A stretch of DNA of 64,000 nucleotides from Gammaproteobacteria bacterium (GTDB taxonomy: Bacteria > Pseudomonadota > Gammaproteobacteria > Tenderiales > Tenderiaceae): the NCBI GenBank assembly GCA_016200485.1, contig JACQEP010000010.1:62001-126000 (forward strand), in the 5' to 3' direction. A program made the translations under genes and the position numbers. Shown one piece after another: positions 1 to 8,518 of this stretch. The notes under the pieces are model-generated. The model did not search any database and was not told the DNA's origin. It saw only the letters and a list, made by a program, of their open reading frames with translations. The stretch's first letter is position 1. Each line of letters begins with the position of its first letter.

Positions 1-1686
1 ATAGATCAGCAAGCCGCATCAAATGCTGCCGATGAAATCAGCAGTCTCTACTATTTTCATGCCCGTCCTGAAATCCTTCAGTTGGTGCCCACATCTGCAG
101 TCAGAGTATTGGATGTCGGTTGTGGTGCGGGCGTACTTGGTGCAACAATCAAATCGCGACAGTCGGCGGAAGTGCACGGTGTAGAACTAATGAGCGATGC
201 CGCAAACAAAGCAGCGGGGTCTCTTGATCGGGTCTGGAATCTTCCGATTGAATCAGCCTTGCCAGAGCTTGCCGATGGCTACTACGATTGCATCATTGCG
301 GCGGACGTACTTGAGCATGTGATTGATCCGTGGGCCACATTGACTGCACTGAAAGAAAAACTCTCGCCCGATGGAAAAATGGTCGTAAGCCTGCCCAATG
401 TTCAGAACTGGGAAGTTGTTTCCAGCCTGCTTGAAGGTAAATGGGATTATCGAAGCGAGGGCATTCTCGACCGAACCCACCTGCATTTTTTTACGCGCAA
501 ATCGGTCGAGGAATTATTCTGGAACGCAGGCTTATGTATAGCACACATGGGCACAACTATCAGTGGCCCATCCCTGCCAAATAATTTCGCAAAATTTCTC
601 CAGAAATGCGGCCTAATGGTCGACTCGTTGGAGCGAGATGCCGAAACATTTCAGTTTCTGGTCGTTGCAGAAAAGCCCAAACATGCCCCTTCGCCACGGG
701 TCGCTGTCATCATTCTCAACTGGAACGGCAAGGAGGACACCCTTGAATGTTTGGCGTCTGTCGGCCAACTGGACTACCAAAACCATGAAGTTGTCGTCGT
801 GGACAACGGCTCCGCCGATGACTCGGTCGATGCCATTTCTAAGCAATATCCAGACATAACCCTCCTGCAAACCGGTGCCAATCTGGGTTATGCAGGAGGA
901 AACAATGTGGGCATTCGCTGGGCACTCGATCACGATGCAGATTTTGTTCTTTTGCTAAATAACGACACCATCGTGCCTCCTGATTTACTGAGCGCGTTCG
1001 TAAGTGCAAAGAACTTATTACCACTCAATTCTGCGCTTGGTGCAAAAATATTATTTTACGACAAGCCAGATATACTTTGGTGTGCTGGTGGCCGTTGGAA
1101 CAGCGGAACTAATGACTTCGAACACATTGGATATGGCCAGACGGATATCACCGAATATAAACGCATGGCAGAGGTGGATTACATAGTGGGCTGCGCCCTA
1201 TTTGCTAGCTCTGCTACATTCAAGGAAGTTGGGCTATTGAACGAAAGTTTCTTTCTTACATACGAAGAGACAGACTGGTGTTATCGGGCAAGAGCAAAAG
1301 GACACAAGTGCTTCTTTGCTCCTGATGCCAAACTTTGGCACAAGGTTTCTTCGTCCTTCGGTGGAGCTGACTCTCCATTAGTTAGCTATTTCATGCAACG
1401 GAACAGGTTGCTTTGGGCAAAAAATCACCTTTCACATCAGGCCATGAACCACCTGCACAAGGAAACCCTTTGCACTTTGCGCCGAATTCTATTACCCCCA
1501 TTAAGTTTGACCAAAGCAGATTTACCCTTGACGAAGAAGTTGCTATGGTCTTTTTCAAGTTGGCTAAAGACGGTCAAGCGAAACATCAACAATCCAACCA
1601 ACAGAGCCATATTAATGGGGTTACGTGATTACTACTTGGGCCGTTTCGGCGATTGTCCGAAGGCCGTAAGGTCTCTGAGTAAATGA
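1..1686 (+). CDS. Methyltransferase-GT2 glycosyltransferase fusion (5' partial)
   Basis: The frame is open from base 1, so the true start lies left of the window; a TTG at 82 is not a credible start because in-frame residues before it (SLYYFHARPEI) belong to the methyltransferase family's usual N-terminus. The first part is a class I SAM methyltransferase: motif I VLDVGCGAG near base 110 and DVLEHV near base 303. From about base 690 a GT2 glycosyltransferase of the rhamnosyltransferase (WbbL-like) type follows: VAVIILNWNGKEDT, VDNGSADDS, the NNDT metal-binding motif and EETDWCYRARAKG. It probably adds and methylates, or tailors in linked steps, a sugar on a lipid-linked glycan at the cytoplasmic membrane. 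The stop overlaps the next ATG by 4 bases, which suggests translational coupling. The domain calls are firm; the substrate is unknown. Confidence 0.88.
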   Translation: MDQQAASNAADEISSLYYFHARPEILQLVPTSAVRVLDVGCGAGVLGATIKSRQSAEVHGVELMSDAANKAAGSLDRVWNLPIESALPELADGYYDCIIAADVLEHVIDPWATLTALKEKLSPDGKMVVSLPNVQNWEVVSSLLEGKWDYRSEGILDRTHLHFFTRKSVEELFWNAGLCIAHMGTTISGPSLPNNFAKFLQKCGLMVDSLERDAETFQFLVVAEKPKHAPSPRVAVIILNWNGKEDTLECLASVGQLDYQNHEVVVVDNGSADDSVDAISKQYPDITLLQTGANLGYAGGNNVGIRWALDHDADFVLLLNNDTIVPPDLLSAFVSAKNLLPLNSALGAKILFYDKPDILWCAGGRWNSGTNDFEHIGYGQTDITEYKRMAEVDYIVGCALFASSATFKEVGLLNESFFLTYEETDWCYRARAKGHKCFFAPDAKLWHKVSSSFGGADSPLVSYFMQRNRLLWAKNHLSHQAMNHLHKETLCTLRRILLPPLSLTKADLPLTKKLLWSFSSWLKTVKRNINNPTNRAILMGLRDYYLGRFGDCPKAVRSLSK

Positions 1687-1880
1687 TGATGCACGTTTCC
1701 ACCAAGCAGCCATTCTTAGAAAACTCCTTGCAGAGCGCATTGAGGCTAGGCATGCAAAGCGTGCTTGATGCAAAGCCATTTTATACTTTGGTAGATCGAA
1801 TAATGGCCAGGGGTGATTCGCGTAAGCGGGGATTAGCGGTGGCGCAAAAACGATTCATGGCAATTTATGAGAACGATTAA
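1683..1880 (+). CDS. Small ORF (65 aa), perhaps the displaced N-terminus of the next GT2 gene
   Basis: This 65-codon ORF starts with an ATGA overlap on the upstream stop and ends 14 bases inside the next gene, so it fits the operon perfectly and may be translated. I recognise no family. The product is predicted helical (contains ALRLGMQSVLDAKP and RGLAVAQKRFMAIYEN). The downstream GT2 begins with TPR-like helices, and related glycosyltransferases often have a longer helical N-terminus. A one-base indel near the A-rich run around 1845-1850 would join both frames into one protein of about 490 residues. Either it is a genuine coupled small gene or a frameshifted N-terminus. Confidence 0.4.
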   Translation: MMMHVSTKQPFLENSLQSALRLGMQSVLDAKPFYTLVDRIMARGDSRKRGLAVAQKRFMAIYEND

Positions 1881-3150
1881 CTTCAACGAAGCTTTAATCG
1901 GGGAATGGCTTCGTACACCATTCTTGGCATCTCCTTTGAACGCCATAGGGCTGAGATTATTGAGCCAGAGCAGGTATCGCTTGGCTTTATTGGTCTTTAC
2001 CGAATCACTACGCATCAACCCTTATCAACCCGACACTCGCCAGCAATTAATTCGGTTAAAAGAGTATGCTAAACCCAAGAAGGCTGAGCAGCTCCCCGTG
2101 GAATCGTGCATGGTTTCTGTCATCATGCGTACCCGCAGTCGCACCGAAGAGATAAGAGAGAGCATTCAAAGCGTTCTTGATCAGTCCCTACAAGACCTGG
2201 AGCTTATCGTCGTTAATGATGGCGGCACCGACCTTATTGGCGAAATAGCATCGTCATTCGATTCGCCAAAGATCAGATATTTTAAGCTTAATGAAAACCA
2301 GGGCCCTTCCGGGGCCATGAACGCAGGGCTGGTCAACGCGCGGGGAAGATATATCTCCTATTTGGATGATGACGATATCTTCTATCCGAATCACCTGGAA
2401 ACACTTGTGTCATTTCTGGAGCATCACGAGGAGTTTTCTTGCGTATACTCAAACGCCTGGTGGTGCCATGGAGAAATACGCAACGATAAGTTTGTGGAAA
2501 AATATAGGGAGCCAGGAAAACATCCGAAACAGTTTGAGAAAGAATTATTTTTCAAAAAGAACTGGATTGTTCCGAATACACTCGTATATAGAAGAGATAT
2601 CTTGCTCGACATCGGTCTTTTCAATGAAGACATCTGGTACTCCGAAGATTGGGAGCATTTTATTAGGATCGCCCAACGACACGACTTCCATCAATTACCC
2701 ATATTTACTACAGAGTACCGCTGGAAGCAGGATAATGCCTCTCATAAAAAAGATTTAATGGACTTCCACAGCACGTTGATATTCCGATTTTACTACTACC
2801 GTACATTGGATATTATTGCACTTGAAGACAGCACTCATAAGCTTGATGCCACAGAAACTAAGAAAATGTTTCTTCTGGCTAAGTCGAACTATCATCTTTA
2901 CAGAGATCGACTATCGGCCATTAGGGCAATATTCTATGCCCACCAATTTTTAGCTGAATCCCAAGAGATCAGCGTGGATTTCAACGTTATTTCAGATTAC
3001 TTTAACGCGCATCCTATTGACTGCTTGACGCAGCTAGCTAAAGGATATCAAGTCACATCGCTTTTACGATTGACTCCGCAGATAGTCAGGAAGTCAGTCC
3101 ATAAATTTTTCCATGTGGCACGCACTGTTCCTGGACAACAACGTCCATAA
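1867..3150 (+). CDS. GT2 family glycosyltransferase with helical N-terminus
   Basis: The 427-residue product has a TPR-like helical start (RLALLVFTESLRINPYQPD, about residues 38-56) and then a GT-A glycosyltransferase fold: VSVIMRTRSR at about 80, VNDGG at about 117 and the acidic metal site YLDDDDIFYPNHLE at about 162. The family transfers a sugar from an NDP-sugar to a growing glycan at the cytoplasmic face of the membrane. It lies in the same plus-strand operon as the fusion gene upstream and the WbsX-like gene 20 bases downstream. The N-terminus may be incomplete because of the overlapping 65-codon ORF. Family is certain, sugar specificity unknown. Confidence 0.85.
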   Translation: MRTINFNEALIGEWLRTPFLASPLNAIGLRLLSQSRYRLALLVFTESLRINPYQPDTRQQLIRLKEYAKPKKAEQLPVESCMVSVIMRTRSRTEEIRESIQSVLDQSLQDLELIVVNDGGTDLIGEIASSFDSPKIRYFKLNENQGPSGAMNAGLVNARGRYISYLDDDDIFYPNHLETLVSFLEHHEEFSCVYSNAWWCHGEIRNDKFVEKYREPGKHPKQFEKELFFKKNWIVPNTLVYRRDILLDIGLFNEDIWYSEDWEHFIRIAQRHDFHQLPIFTTEYRWKQDNASHKKDLMDFHSTLIFRFYYYRTLDIIALEDSTHKLDATETKKMFLLAKSNYHLYRDRLSAIRAIFYAHQFLAESQEISVDFNVISDYFNAHPIDCLTQLAKGYQVTSLLRLTPQIVRKSVHKFFHVARTVPGQQRP

Positions 3151-3170
3151 GTTAATCAAATATAAAAGTC

Positions 3171-4310
3171 ATGAAAAACAAAACACGTGTAATTGCTTTC
3201 TATTTACCCCAATTTCACCCCATCCCTGAAAACGATGAGTGGTGGGGAAAAGGTTTTACAGAGTGGACCAACACCGCAAAGGCCAAGCCACTTTTCCGTG
3301 GTCACTACCAACCCCATGTCCCATCGGACCTTGGGTTCTACGATCTTCGTGTTCCGGAGACGCGAACCGCACAAGCCGAAATGGCACGTGCATATGGCGT
3401 TGAGGCTTTTTGTTATTACCATTATTGGTTCGGAGGACAACGCCTGCTCGAACGGCCATTTAATGAAGTTCTTGCATCAGGACACCCCGACTTCCCCTTT
3501 TGTTTGTGCTGGGCAAATGCGACGTGGACGGGCGTCTGGCATGGCAACCCCAAGCGCATCTTGATGGAGCAGACCTACCCAGGTACTGAGGATTTCGAGG
3601 CTCACTTTCGCGAGCTGTTGAAGGCATTCAGAGATGATCGCTACTTGAGAGTGGATGGCAAACCACTGTTCATTATCTATAAACCCAGGGACGTGCCGGA
3701 TGTTCAACATGTAGCCCGGCTATTCCGGCAAATGGCGGAGCGAGCGGGTTTGCCGGGCATTTATTTGGTTGGCGTGGCCCATCATGACGGATGGGATCCT
3801 AAGCCTGACGGCTTCGATGCCGCAGTGGTACAAAATCTGCCGGGCTTGACGGGCAGTGTACCTTGGCAATATCCCCTGCTTAAGCTTAGGACTAAGCTAG
3901 GCAGACATCGTCTCAGCATTTACCAATATAAAGATCTGTTAAACAGCTTTATTCCCGAGAGGACGCGGCAGTTGGAGTACCTGCCGTGCTTGATTCCGAG
4001 CTGGGACAATACACCACGAAGCGGAATGAACGGGTTGATCATACAGGACTCTACACCTGAGCTCTTTCGTCAGAGCCTACGCCAAGCACTCAAAAACGTA
4101 TCGGCCAAACCCCCGGAGCATCAGTTGGTCTTCCTGAAATCTTGGAACGAGTGGGCGGAAGGTAACCATATGGAACCGGATCTACGCTTTGGCCACGGCT
4201 ATTTGGAGGTTCTGCGTAGTGAACTAGTCGTACAGCATCGTGTACACGATGCCGTTACAGAATCCAATATTCACGAAGCACATGCTCGCAACCAAAGTGG
4301 TAGTTTATAG
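3171..4310 (+). CDS. WbsX / GH99-like glycan-processing protein
   Basis: The 379-residue product matches the WbsX/glycoside hydrolase 99-like family typical of O-antigen and capsule clusters: it opens with AFYLPQFHPIPENDEWWG and GFTEWTN, then has FCYYHYWFGG at about residue 84, FCLCWANATWT at about 109 and the C-terminal KSWNEWAEGNHMEPD. These proteins are often annotated as glycosyltransferases, but the fold is that of endo-mannanase-like hydrolases; the actual reaction here is not established. No signal peptide is visible, so it probably acts in the cytoplasm during repeat-unit assembly. Start at the ATG 20 bases after the upstream stop. Confidence 0.85.
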   Translation: MKNKTRVIAFYLPQFHPIPENDEWWGKGFTEWTNTAKAKPLFRGHYQPHVPSDLGFYDLRVPETRTAQAEMARAYGVEAFCYYHYWFGGQRLLERPFNEVLASGHPDFPFCLCWANATWTGVWHGNPKRILMEQTYPGTEDFEAHFRELLKAFRDDRYLRVDGKPLFIIYKPRDVPDVQHVARLFRQMAERAGLPGIYLVGVAHHDGWDPKPDGFDAAVVQNLPGLTGSVPWQYPLLKLRTKLGRHRLSIYQYKDLLNSFIPERTRQLEYLPCLIPSWDNTPRSGMNGLIIQDSTPELFRQSLRQALKNVSAKPPEHQLVFLKSWNEWAEGNHMEPDLRFGHGYLEVLRSELVVQHRVHDAVTESNIHEAHARNQSGSL

Positions 4311-4386
4311 AACTTATGGCGAGCCACTTATACTGGCACAAGGATGCAAGTAAAATGTCCTACTCGGCAAACAATGGGCTAAAGAC

Positions 4387-6390
4387 ATGACCTCAAAGGC
4401 ATTGCGCTATTTTTTCGTGATTGCAACACTGATCGCGCTTGTCGTCGGCGTGATTTTGCTTCGCCACACCGAAATCAACGCCGACATGTTTGAAGATGCT
4501 ACGGCCACTTCTGGAATCGCCTATGTTGGCAAAACTCACGGCGCCGCCTGGGCTGACTTCGACAATGACGGCCTGCCTGATGTCTATGTGACCAACCATT
4601 TAAATGACGCAAAGCTGTTTCGAAACCTGGGGAAGGGGCAATTCGAGGATGCAACCGGCAAACTCTTTGCTGCTAAGGATTTGGGCGGTGACAAACACGG
4701 CGCTGTGTGGGCTGATTTCAATAACGATGGCCGGCAGGACCTGGTCCAACTTACCGGGGCGGGACGGGGCATCGGTTCGGAACCGAAACGGCTTTTCCTG
4801 AATCTGGGGACAAAGTTTGAAGATATTGCCGAGGCCGCGGGCACAGCCAATCCCCTTGGTCGCACAAGGATGCCATTATGGTTTGACTTTGATGGCGACG
4901 GTCGACTCGACCTATTCGAGGGGGCTGAGAAGCGGTTCGACAAACTTGAACCACCGTTTGTTTTTCTTCAGCAGGAAGACGGCAAATTCACGGCTTCATC
5001 CGATGTCTTAAAGTTTGCCTCGAGCGCACCTATGTTCTGCATAATCACCGCGCTCAACAAAGACAATCATTCCAACGTGGTCTGCAGAGTCACAGGCGCA
5101 AAAAATCGAACTGCACAAATATTCGACACTGCCACGCTGCCGGCGCGTGAACTGGGTCTTCTTCCGGCCACGGCCTTCGAGGATATTGCCGCCGCTGATT
5201 TCGATAATGACGGGCTCATTGACCTTTTCCTCGCGCGAAGGAATCCCCCTGGAGCAGTCGCCTTCGGCCAACCAGGGGACAAGGAAATCATCGCGGACCT
5301 GCATATCGATAACGCCAGCGTCGACAAGCCAGCGGGGTTTACCTTTCACTCATCCGGCCAACTAACGGTGCAGGTCGCCTCCGCCTGGCCGTCGGATGCG
5401 CTAACGGCTGATCGAATCCACCTCGGCAAGCAAGGCGCGCACCCTGGTAACTTCACGTTTTCTTTGTCGCCCAAATCGGCGGACAACTCAGGCCTCGCGC
5501 CTAATGAGCCAGGCAAACAGGCGGGTGTTTATATTGGAATGACAGCGCCAGATCAATGGGAGGTGCGAGTCACTGCGCCGCACGACATGGCCATGGGCGG
5601 CAAGTCGCCATATCAGGAAATCCAGATCAGAGTCACGTCTTCCGAGGCTGTTACCGGTTTGGAGGCTATTGGCACCCCTGCAAGTGATGAGAAAGCGCCT
5701 GCTCGCCTGTTCATGAATCGAGGTGGAAAACTGGTCGAAGAAAGTGAAAAACGTGGCGTCAACAGGCATCTCGTTGCCGGCGTAAACGTCATTGCTGGCG
5801 ACTTCGATAATGACATGGATGTGGATCTTTTCGTACTGGCTTCCGGTGAAATCGGCAAACAGGAAAATTTGCTTCTGCTCAATCGAGGAGACGGGCATTT
5901 CGATGTCGTTCGCTCGGCAGGAGGGGCGGCCGGGAACCGAACCGGGATCGGTGATTCAGTGACGACCGTGGATTACGACCGCGATGGATTTCTGGATCTT
6001 TTCATTGCGACCGGCGGAAGCATGGGCCGCAGCCTGGGGTTGCCCTCCGACAATGGTTCCTATCACCTTTATCACAACGTTGGGAATGGCAATCACTGGC
6101 TGGAAGTTGATCTCGAAGGCGCAAAGTCCAACCGTGACGGTATTGGCGCGTTGGTCTATGTGACTGCGGGCGGCTCGACCCAGGTGCGAGTTCAAGACAA
6201 TGGCACGCATGAGAAAGGGCAAAATTTCCAGCGACTGCACTTTGGTCTGGCCAAGAATCTGGAGATTGACAAGATAGAGGTTCATTGGCCGAGCGGCACA
6301 GTACAAGAATTGAGCAAGGTTGCTGCCGATCAGGTGCTGCGGATTAAGGAACCGTCGAAATCCGCAACGGCGGCAAACATTGCCAAATAA
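4387..6390 (+). CDS. CRTAC1-like FG-GAP/VCBS repeat protein with ASPIC/UnbV domain
   Basis: The 667-residue product starts with a membrane segment or uncleaved signal (FFVIATLIALVVGVILL, residues 9-25), so it is exported or anchored with its bulk in the periplasm. Several calcium-binding FG-GAP loops are visible: DFDNDGLPDVYV, DFNNDGRQDLV, DFDGDGRLDLFE, DFDNDGLIDLFL, DFDNDMDVDLFV and DYDRDGFLDLFI, forming a beta-propeller split by a less conserved central region. The C-terminus is an ASPIC/UnbV domain (NGNHWLEVDLEG, VHWPSG). Such proteins bind glycans or partner proteins extracellularly; no enzymatic role is established. It is followed by a hairpin and T run. Confidence 0.85.
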   Translation: MTSKALRYFFVIATLIALVVGVILLRHTEINADMFEDATATSGIAYVGKTHGAAWADFDNDGLPDVYVTNHLNDAKLFRNLGKGQFEDATGKLFAAKDLGGDKHGAVWADFNNDGRQDLVQLTGAGRGIGSEPKRLFLNLGTKFEDIAEAAGTANPLGRTRMPLWFDFDGDGRLDLFEGAEKRFDKLEPPFVFLQQEDGKFTASSDVLKFASSAPMFCIITALNKDNHSNVVCRVTGAKNRTAQIFDTATLPARELGLLPATAFEDIAAADFDNDGLIDLFLARRNPPGAVAFGQPGDKEIIADLHIDNASVDKPAGFTFHSSGQLTVQVASAWPSDALTADRIHLGKQGAHPGNFTFSLSPKSADNSGLAPNEPGKQAGVYIGMTAPDQWEVRVTAPHDMAMGGKSPYQEIQIRVTSSEAVTGLEAIGTPASDEKAPARLFMNRGGKLVEESEKRGVNRHLVAGVNVIAGDFDNDMDVDLFVLASGEIGKQENLLLLNRGDGHFDVVRSAGGAAGNRTGIGDSVTTVDYDRDGFLDLFIATGGSMGRSLGLPSDNGSYHLYHNVGNGNHWLEVDLEGAKSNRDGIGALVYVTAGGSTQVRVQDNGTHEKGQNFQRLHFGLAKNLEIDKIEVHWPSGTVQELSKVAADQVLRIKEPSKSATAANIAK

Positions 6391-6392
6391 GC

Positions 6393-6417
6393 GGCGACCT
6401 AGATCGCCCCGTTTTTT
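6393..6417 (+). terminator. Probable intrinsic terminator or attenuator
   Basis: Three bases after the FG-GAP gene stop, GGCGA (6393-6397) pairs with TCGCC (6404-6408) around a 6-base loop, followed by CCG and six T at 6412-6417. The stem is short, so termination is probably partial, and the next gene lies only about 50 bases on in the same direction. Confidence 0.45.
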
Positions 6418-6466
6418 GGCGTGAATCACAGAGCAAGAATATTATAAGAATACGAGGAGTTGTAAG

Positions 6467-7387
6467 ATGCTTTTTTGGCGTAAACCAAAGCCCAGCTATG
6501 AAAAGGCCATGGACTGGTTCAAGCACAACATGGTGGAGGATAAAGGAATAATCGTCCACACCAGGCAACCAGTGCCGTACCCGGAGGTCACCGGCTACTT
6601 CATCCCGACCCTGTATCAATGGGGTGAACCGGACCTCGCCAGGACATGCACCCGCTGGCTGCTTTCCATCCAACTTCCGAACGGCGCGTTTCCCGCGCCC
6701 GATGGCGTCCCTTACACATTTGATACCGGACAGATCATGCGCGGGCTGTGTGTCGCGCTAAATGACATGGACGGCATTGAACAGCCGCTGCGCCGGGCCT
6801 GCGATTGGGTAGTAACGCAGGTGGAACCAAACGGCCGATTAACTACGCCATCAACCGAACTCTGGACCGATCTCGCCAATGATTTGATCCATACGTACGT
6901 ACTTCCCCCGCTTGTCCAGGCAGGCAAGCTGTTGGGCATTCCGAAGTACATTGAGACTGCGAACCATGTGTTGTCCTATTACAAACAGCAGGAGTCGCTG
7001 GTACCGTTCAATCGGCTTGCGCATTTCCACGCCTATGCCATGGAGGCGCTGTGGGAACTCGGAGAGATCGACCTGGCCAGCCAAGGCATGGCCGACGTGG
7101 AAAAATGCCAGCGGCCTGACGGCGGCATTCCAGCCTATCCCGACGTTGAATGGACTTGTTCCACGGCCATCGCACAATATGCGGTTGTCTGGTACAGATT
7201 GGGGAAAAAAGAACGGGCCGACCGTGCCATTCGCTACCTGGAGAAAATTCAGAACAAATCCGGCGGATTCTACGGCAGCTATGGTAAAGGGGCGAAATAT
7301 ATTCCCTCAGCCGAGATCAGCTGGGCGGTGAAGTATTTCCTCGATGCCTACGCACTAAAGCAGGCGGGGGAACAAAAACGTGCTTAA
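6467..7387 (+). CDS. Prenyltransferase/squalene-cyclase-fold (alpha-alpha barrel) protein
   Basis: The 306-residue protein shows repeated helical hairpins of the terpenoid cyclase/prenyltransferase alpha6-barrel type, with repeat-like strings CTRWLLSIQLPNGAFPAPDG, EKCQRPDGGIPAYPD and EKIQNKSGGFYGSYG. The acidic motif of true triterpene cyclases (DXDDTA) is not present, so cyclase activity is doubtful. Similar proteins occur in polysaccharide clusters, where they may bind or modify a glycan or polyprenyl substrate; that is inference. No signal peptide is seen. A good ribosome site (GAGGAG) precedes the ATG, and the stop overlaps the epimerase start by 8 bases, indicating coupled translation. 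Confidence 0.72.
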   Translation: MLFWRKPKPSYEKAMDWFKHNMVEDKGIIVHTRQPVPYPEVTGYFIPTLYQWGEPDLARTCTRWLLSIQLPNGAFPAPDGVPYTFDTGQIMRGLCVALNDMDGIEQPLRRACDWVVTQVEPNGRLTTPSTELWTDLANDLIHTYVLPPLVQAGKLLGIPKYIETANHVLSYYKQQESLVPFNRLAHFHAYAMEALWELGEIDLASQGMADVEKCQRPDGGIPAYPDVEWTCSTAIAQYAVVWYRLGKKERADRAIRYLEKIQNKSGGFYGSYGKGAKYIPSAEISWAVKYFLDAYALKQAGEQKRA

Positions 7388-8510
7388 GGTCCTCACTGTA
7401 TTCGGCACCCGCCCTGAAGCCATCAAGATGGCACCCGTGATAGCTGAGCTGGAGAAATTTCCCGGATTGATCGAGAACAGGAATTGCCTTACCGGCCAAC
7501 ACAAAGACATGGTGGCGCCACTGATCGAGCTTTTCAATATCAGGGTCGATTATGACTTAAACCTGATGCGAGAGAATCAGACGTTAGAGCACATAACCGT
7601 GAACGTGTTACAGGAAGTATCAAAAATTCTGCGCGCCGAAAAATTCGATATGCTGTTGGTACAGGGTGACACAACGACGTCCATGGCCGCCGCCCTGGCG
7701 GCCTTCTACAATGGCACAAAAATCGGTCATGTCGAGGCCGGGCTCAGAACCTTTAACAAGAATCACCCGTATCCCGAAGAGTCCAACAGAAAAATCATTG
7801 ATGCCGTTGCCGATTTATTCTTTGCCCATACCGAAATGGCAAAACAACACTTGTTGAACGAGGGCATTCCGGCGGACAGTATCGCCGTCACCGGCAATAC
7901 TGTCATTGATGCACTGTTGGACGTATCCAATCGTTCCTTCACCTTCGGTGGCACACCGCTAGCGTCCATCCCGTTCGATACCAGAAAAGTGATACTGGTC
8001 ACCGCTCACCGGCGGGAGAGCTTTGGCACCGCATTCGAATCGATCTGCCATGGTTTGAAGGAACTGGCGCTCAAGTACAAGGACGAAGTCGTCCTGGTAT
8101 ATCCGGTCCATCGTAATCCGAATGTTCGCCAAGTGGTCAACAGTGTCCTTTCCGGCATCGAGAATATACTCTTGATCGACCCGCTGGACTACATGCCTAT
8201 GGTCCACCTGATGAAACGATCCTATATGGTGCTAACCGATTCCGGCGGCTTGCAGGAAGAAGCGCCAAGCCTGGGCAAACCGGTCCTTGTCATGAGAAAG
8301 GTCACCGAGCGGCAGGAAGGCGTTGAAGCGGGCACGGTCAAGATTGTAGGAATGGATAGTCGTGATATCGTGGCAGAAGCCTCAAAGCTTCTTGACGACA
8401 CAAATGCGTACCATGCGATGGCAAACAGGGTAAATCCCTACGGCGACGGCACAGCCAGCGCTCAGATCGTGCGACGCATCCTCGAAGACGCTGGCGCCCA
8501 ATTGGAATAG
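7380..8510 (+). CDS. wecB: UDP-N-acetylglucosamine 2-epimerase (non-hydrolysing)
   Basis: The 376-residue protein is a full-length non-hydrolysing 2-epimerase, which interconverts UDP-GlcNAc and UDP-ManNAc in the cytoplasm to supply ManNAc-type sugars. Diagnostic strings are VFGTRPEAIKMAPVI at the N-terminus, LVQGDTTTSMA, HVEAGLRTFN, PEESNRKIID, VTAHRRESFG and the UDP-binding SGGLQEEAPSLGKPVLVMR. Translation begins at a GTG (7380) overlapping the previous stop. A second, divergent copy of this enzyme lies at 47132-48265 in the exosortase operon. The call is firm; the final sugar product depends on downstream enzymes not seen here. Confidence 0.93.
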   Translation: MLKVLTVFGTRPEAIKMAPVIAELEKFPGLIENRNCLTGQHKDMVAPLIELFNIRVDYDLNLMRENQTLEHITVNVLQEVSKILRAEKFDMLLVQGDTTTSMAAALAAFYNGTKIGHVEAGLRTFNKNHPYPEESNRKIIDAVADLFFAHTEMAKQHLLNEGIPADSIAVTGNTVIDALLDVSNRSFTFGGTPLASIPFDTRKVILVTAHRRESFGTAFESICHGLKELALKYKDEVVLVYPVHRNPNVRQVVNSVLSGIENILLIDPLDYMPMVHLMKRSYMVLTDSGGLQEEAPSLGKPVLVMRKVTERQEGVEAGTVKIVGMDSRDIVAEASKLLDDTNAYHAMANRVNPYGDGTASAQIVRRILEDAGAQLE

Positions 8511-8518
8511 GATGCCAC

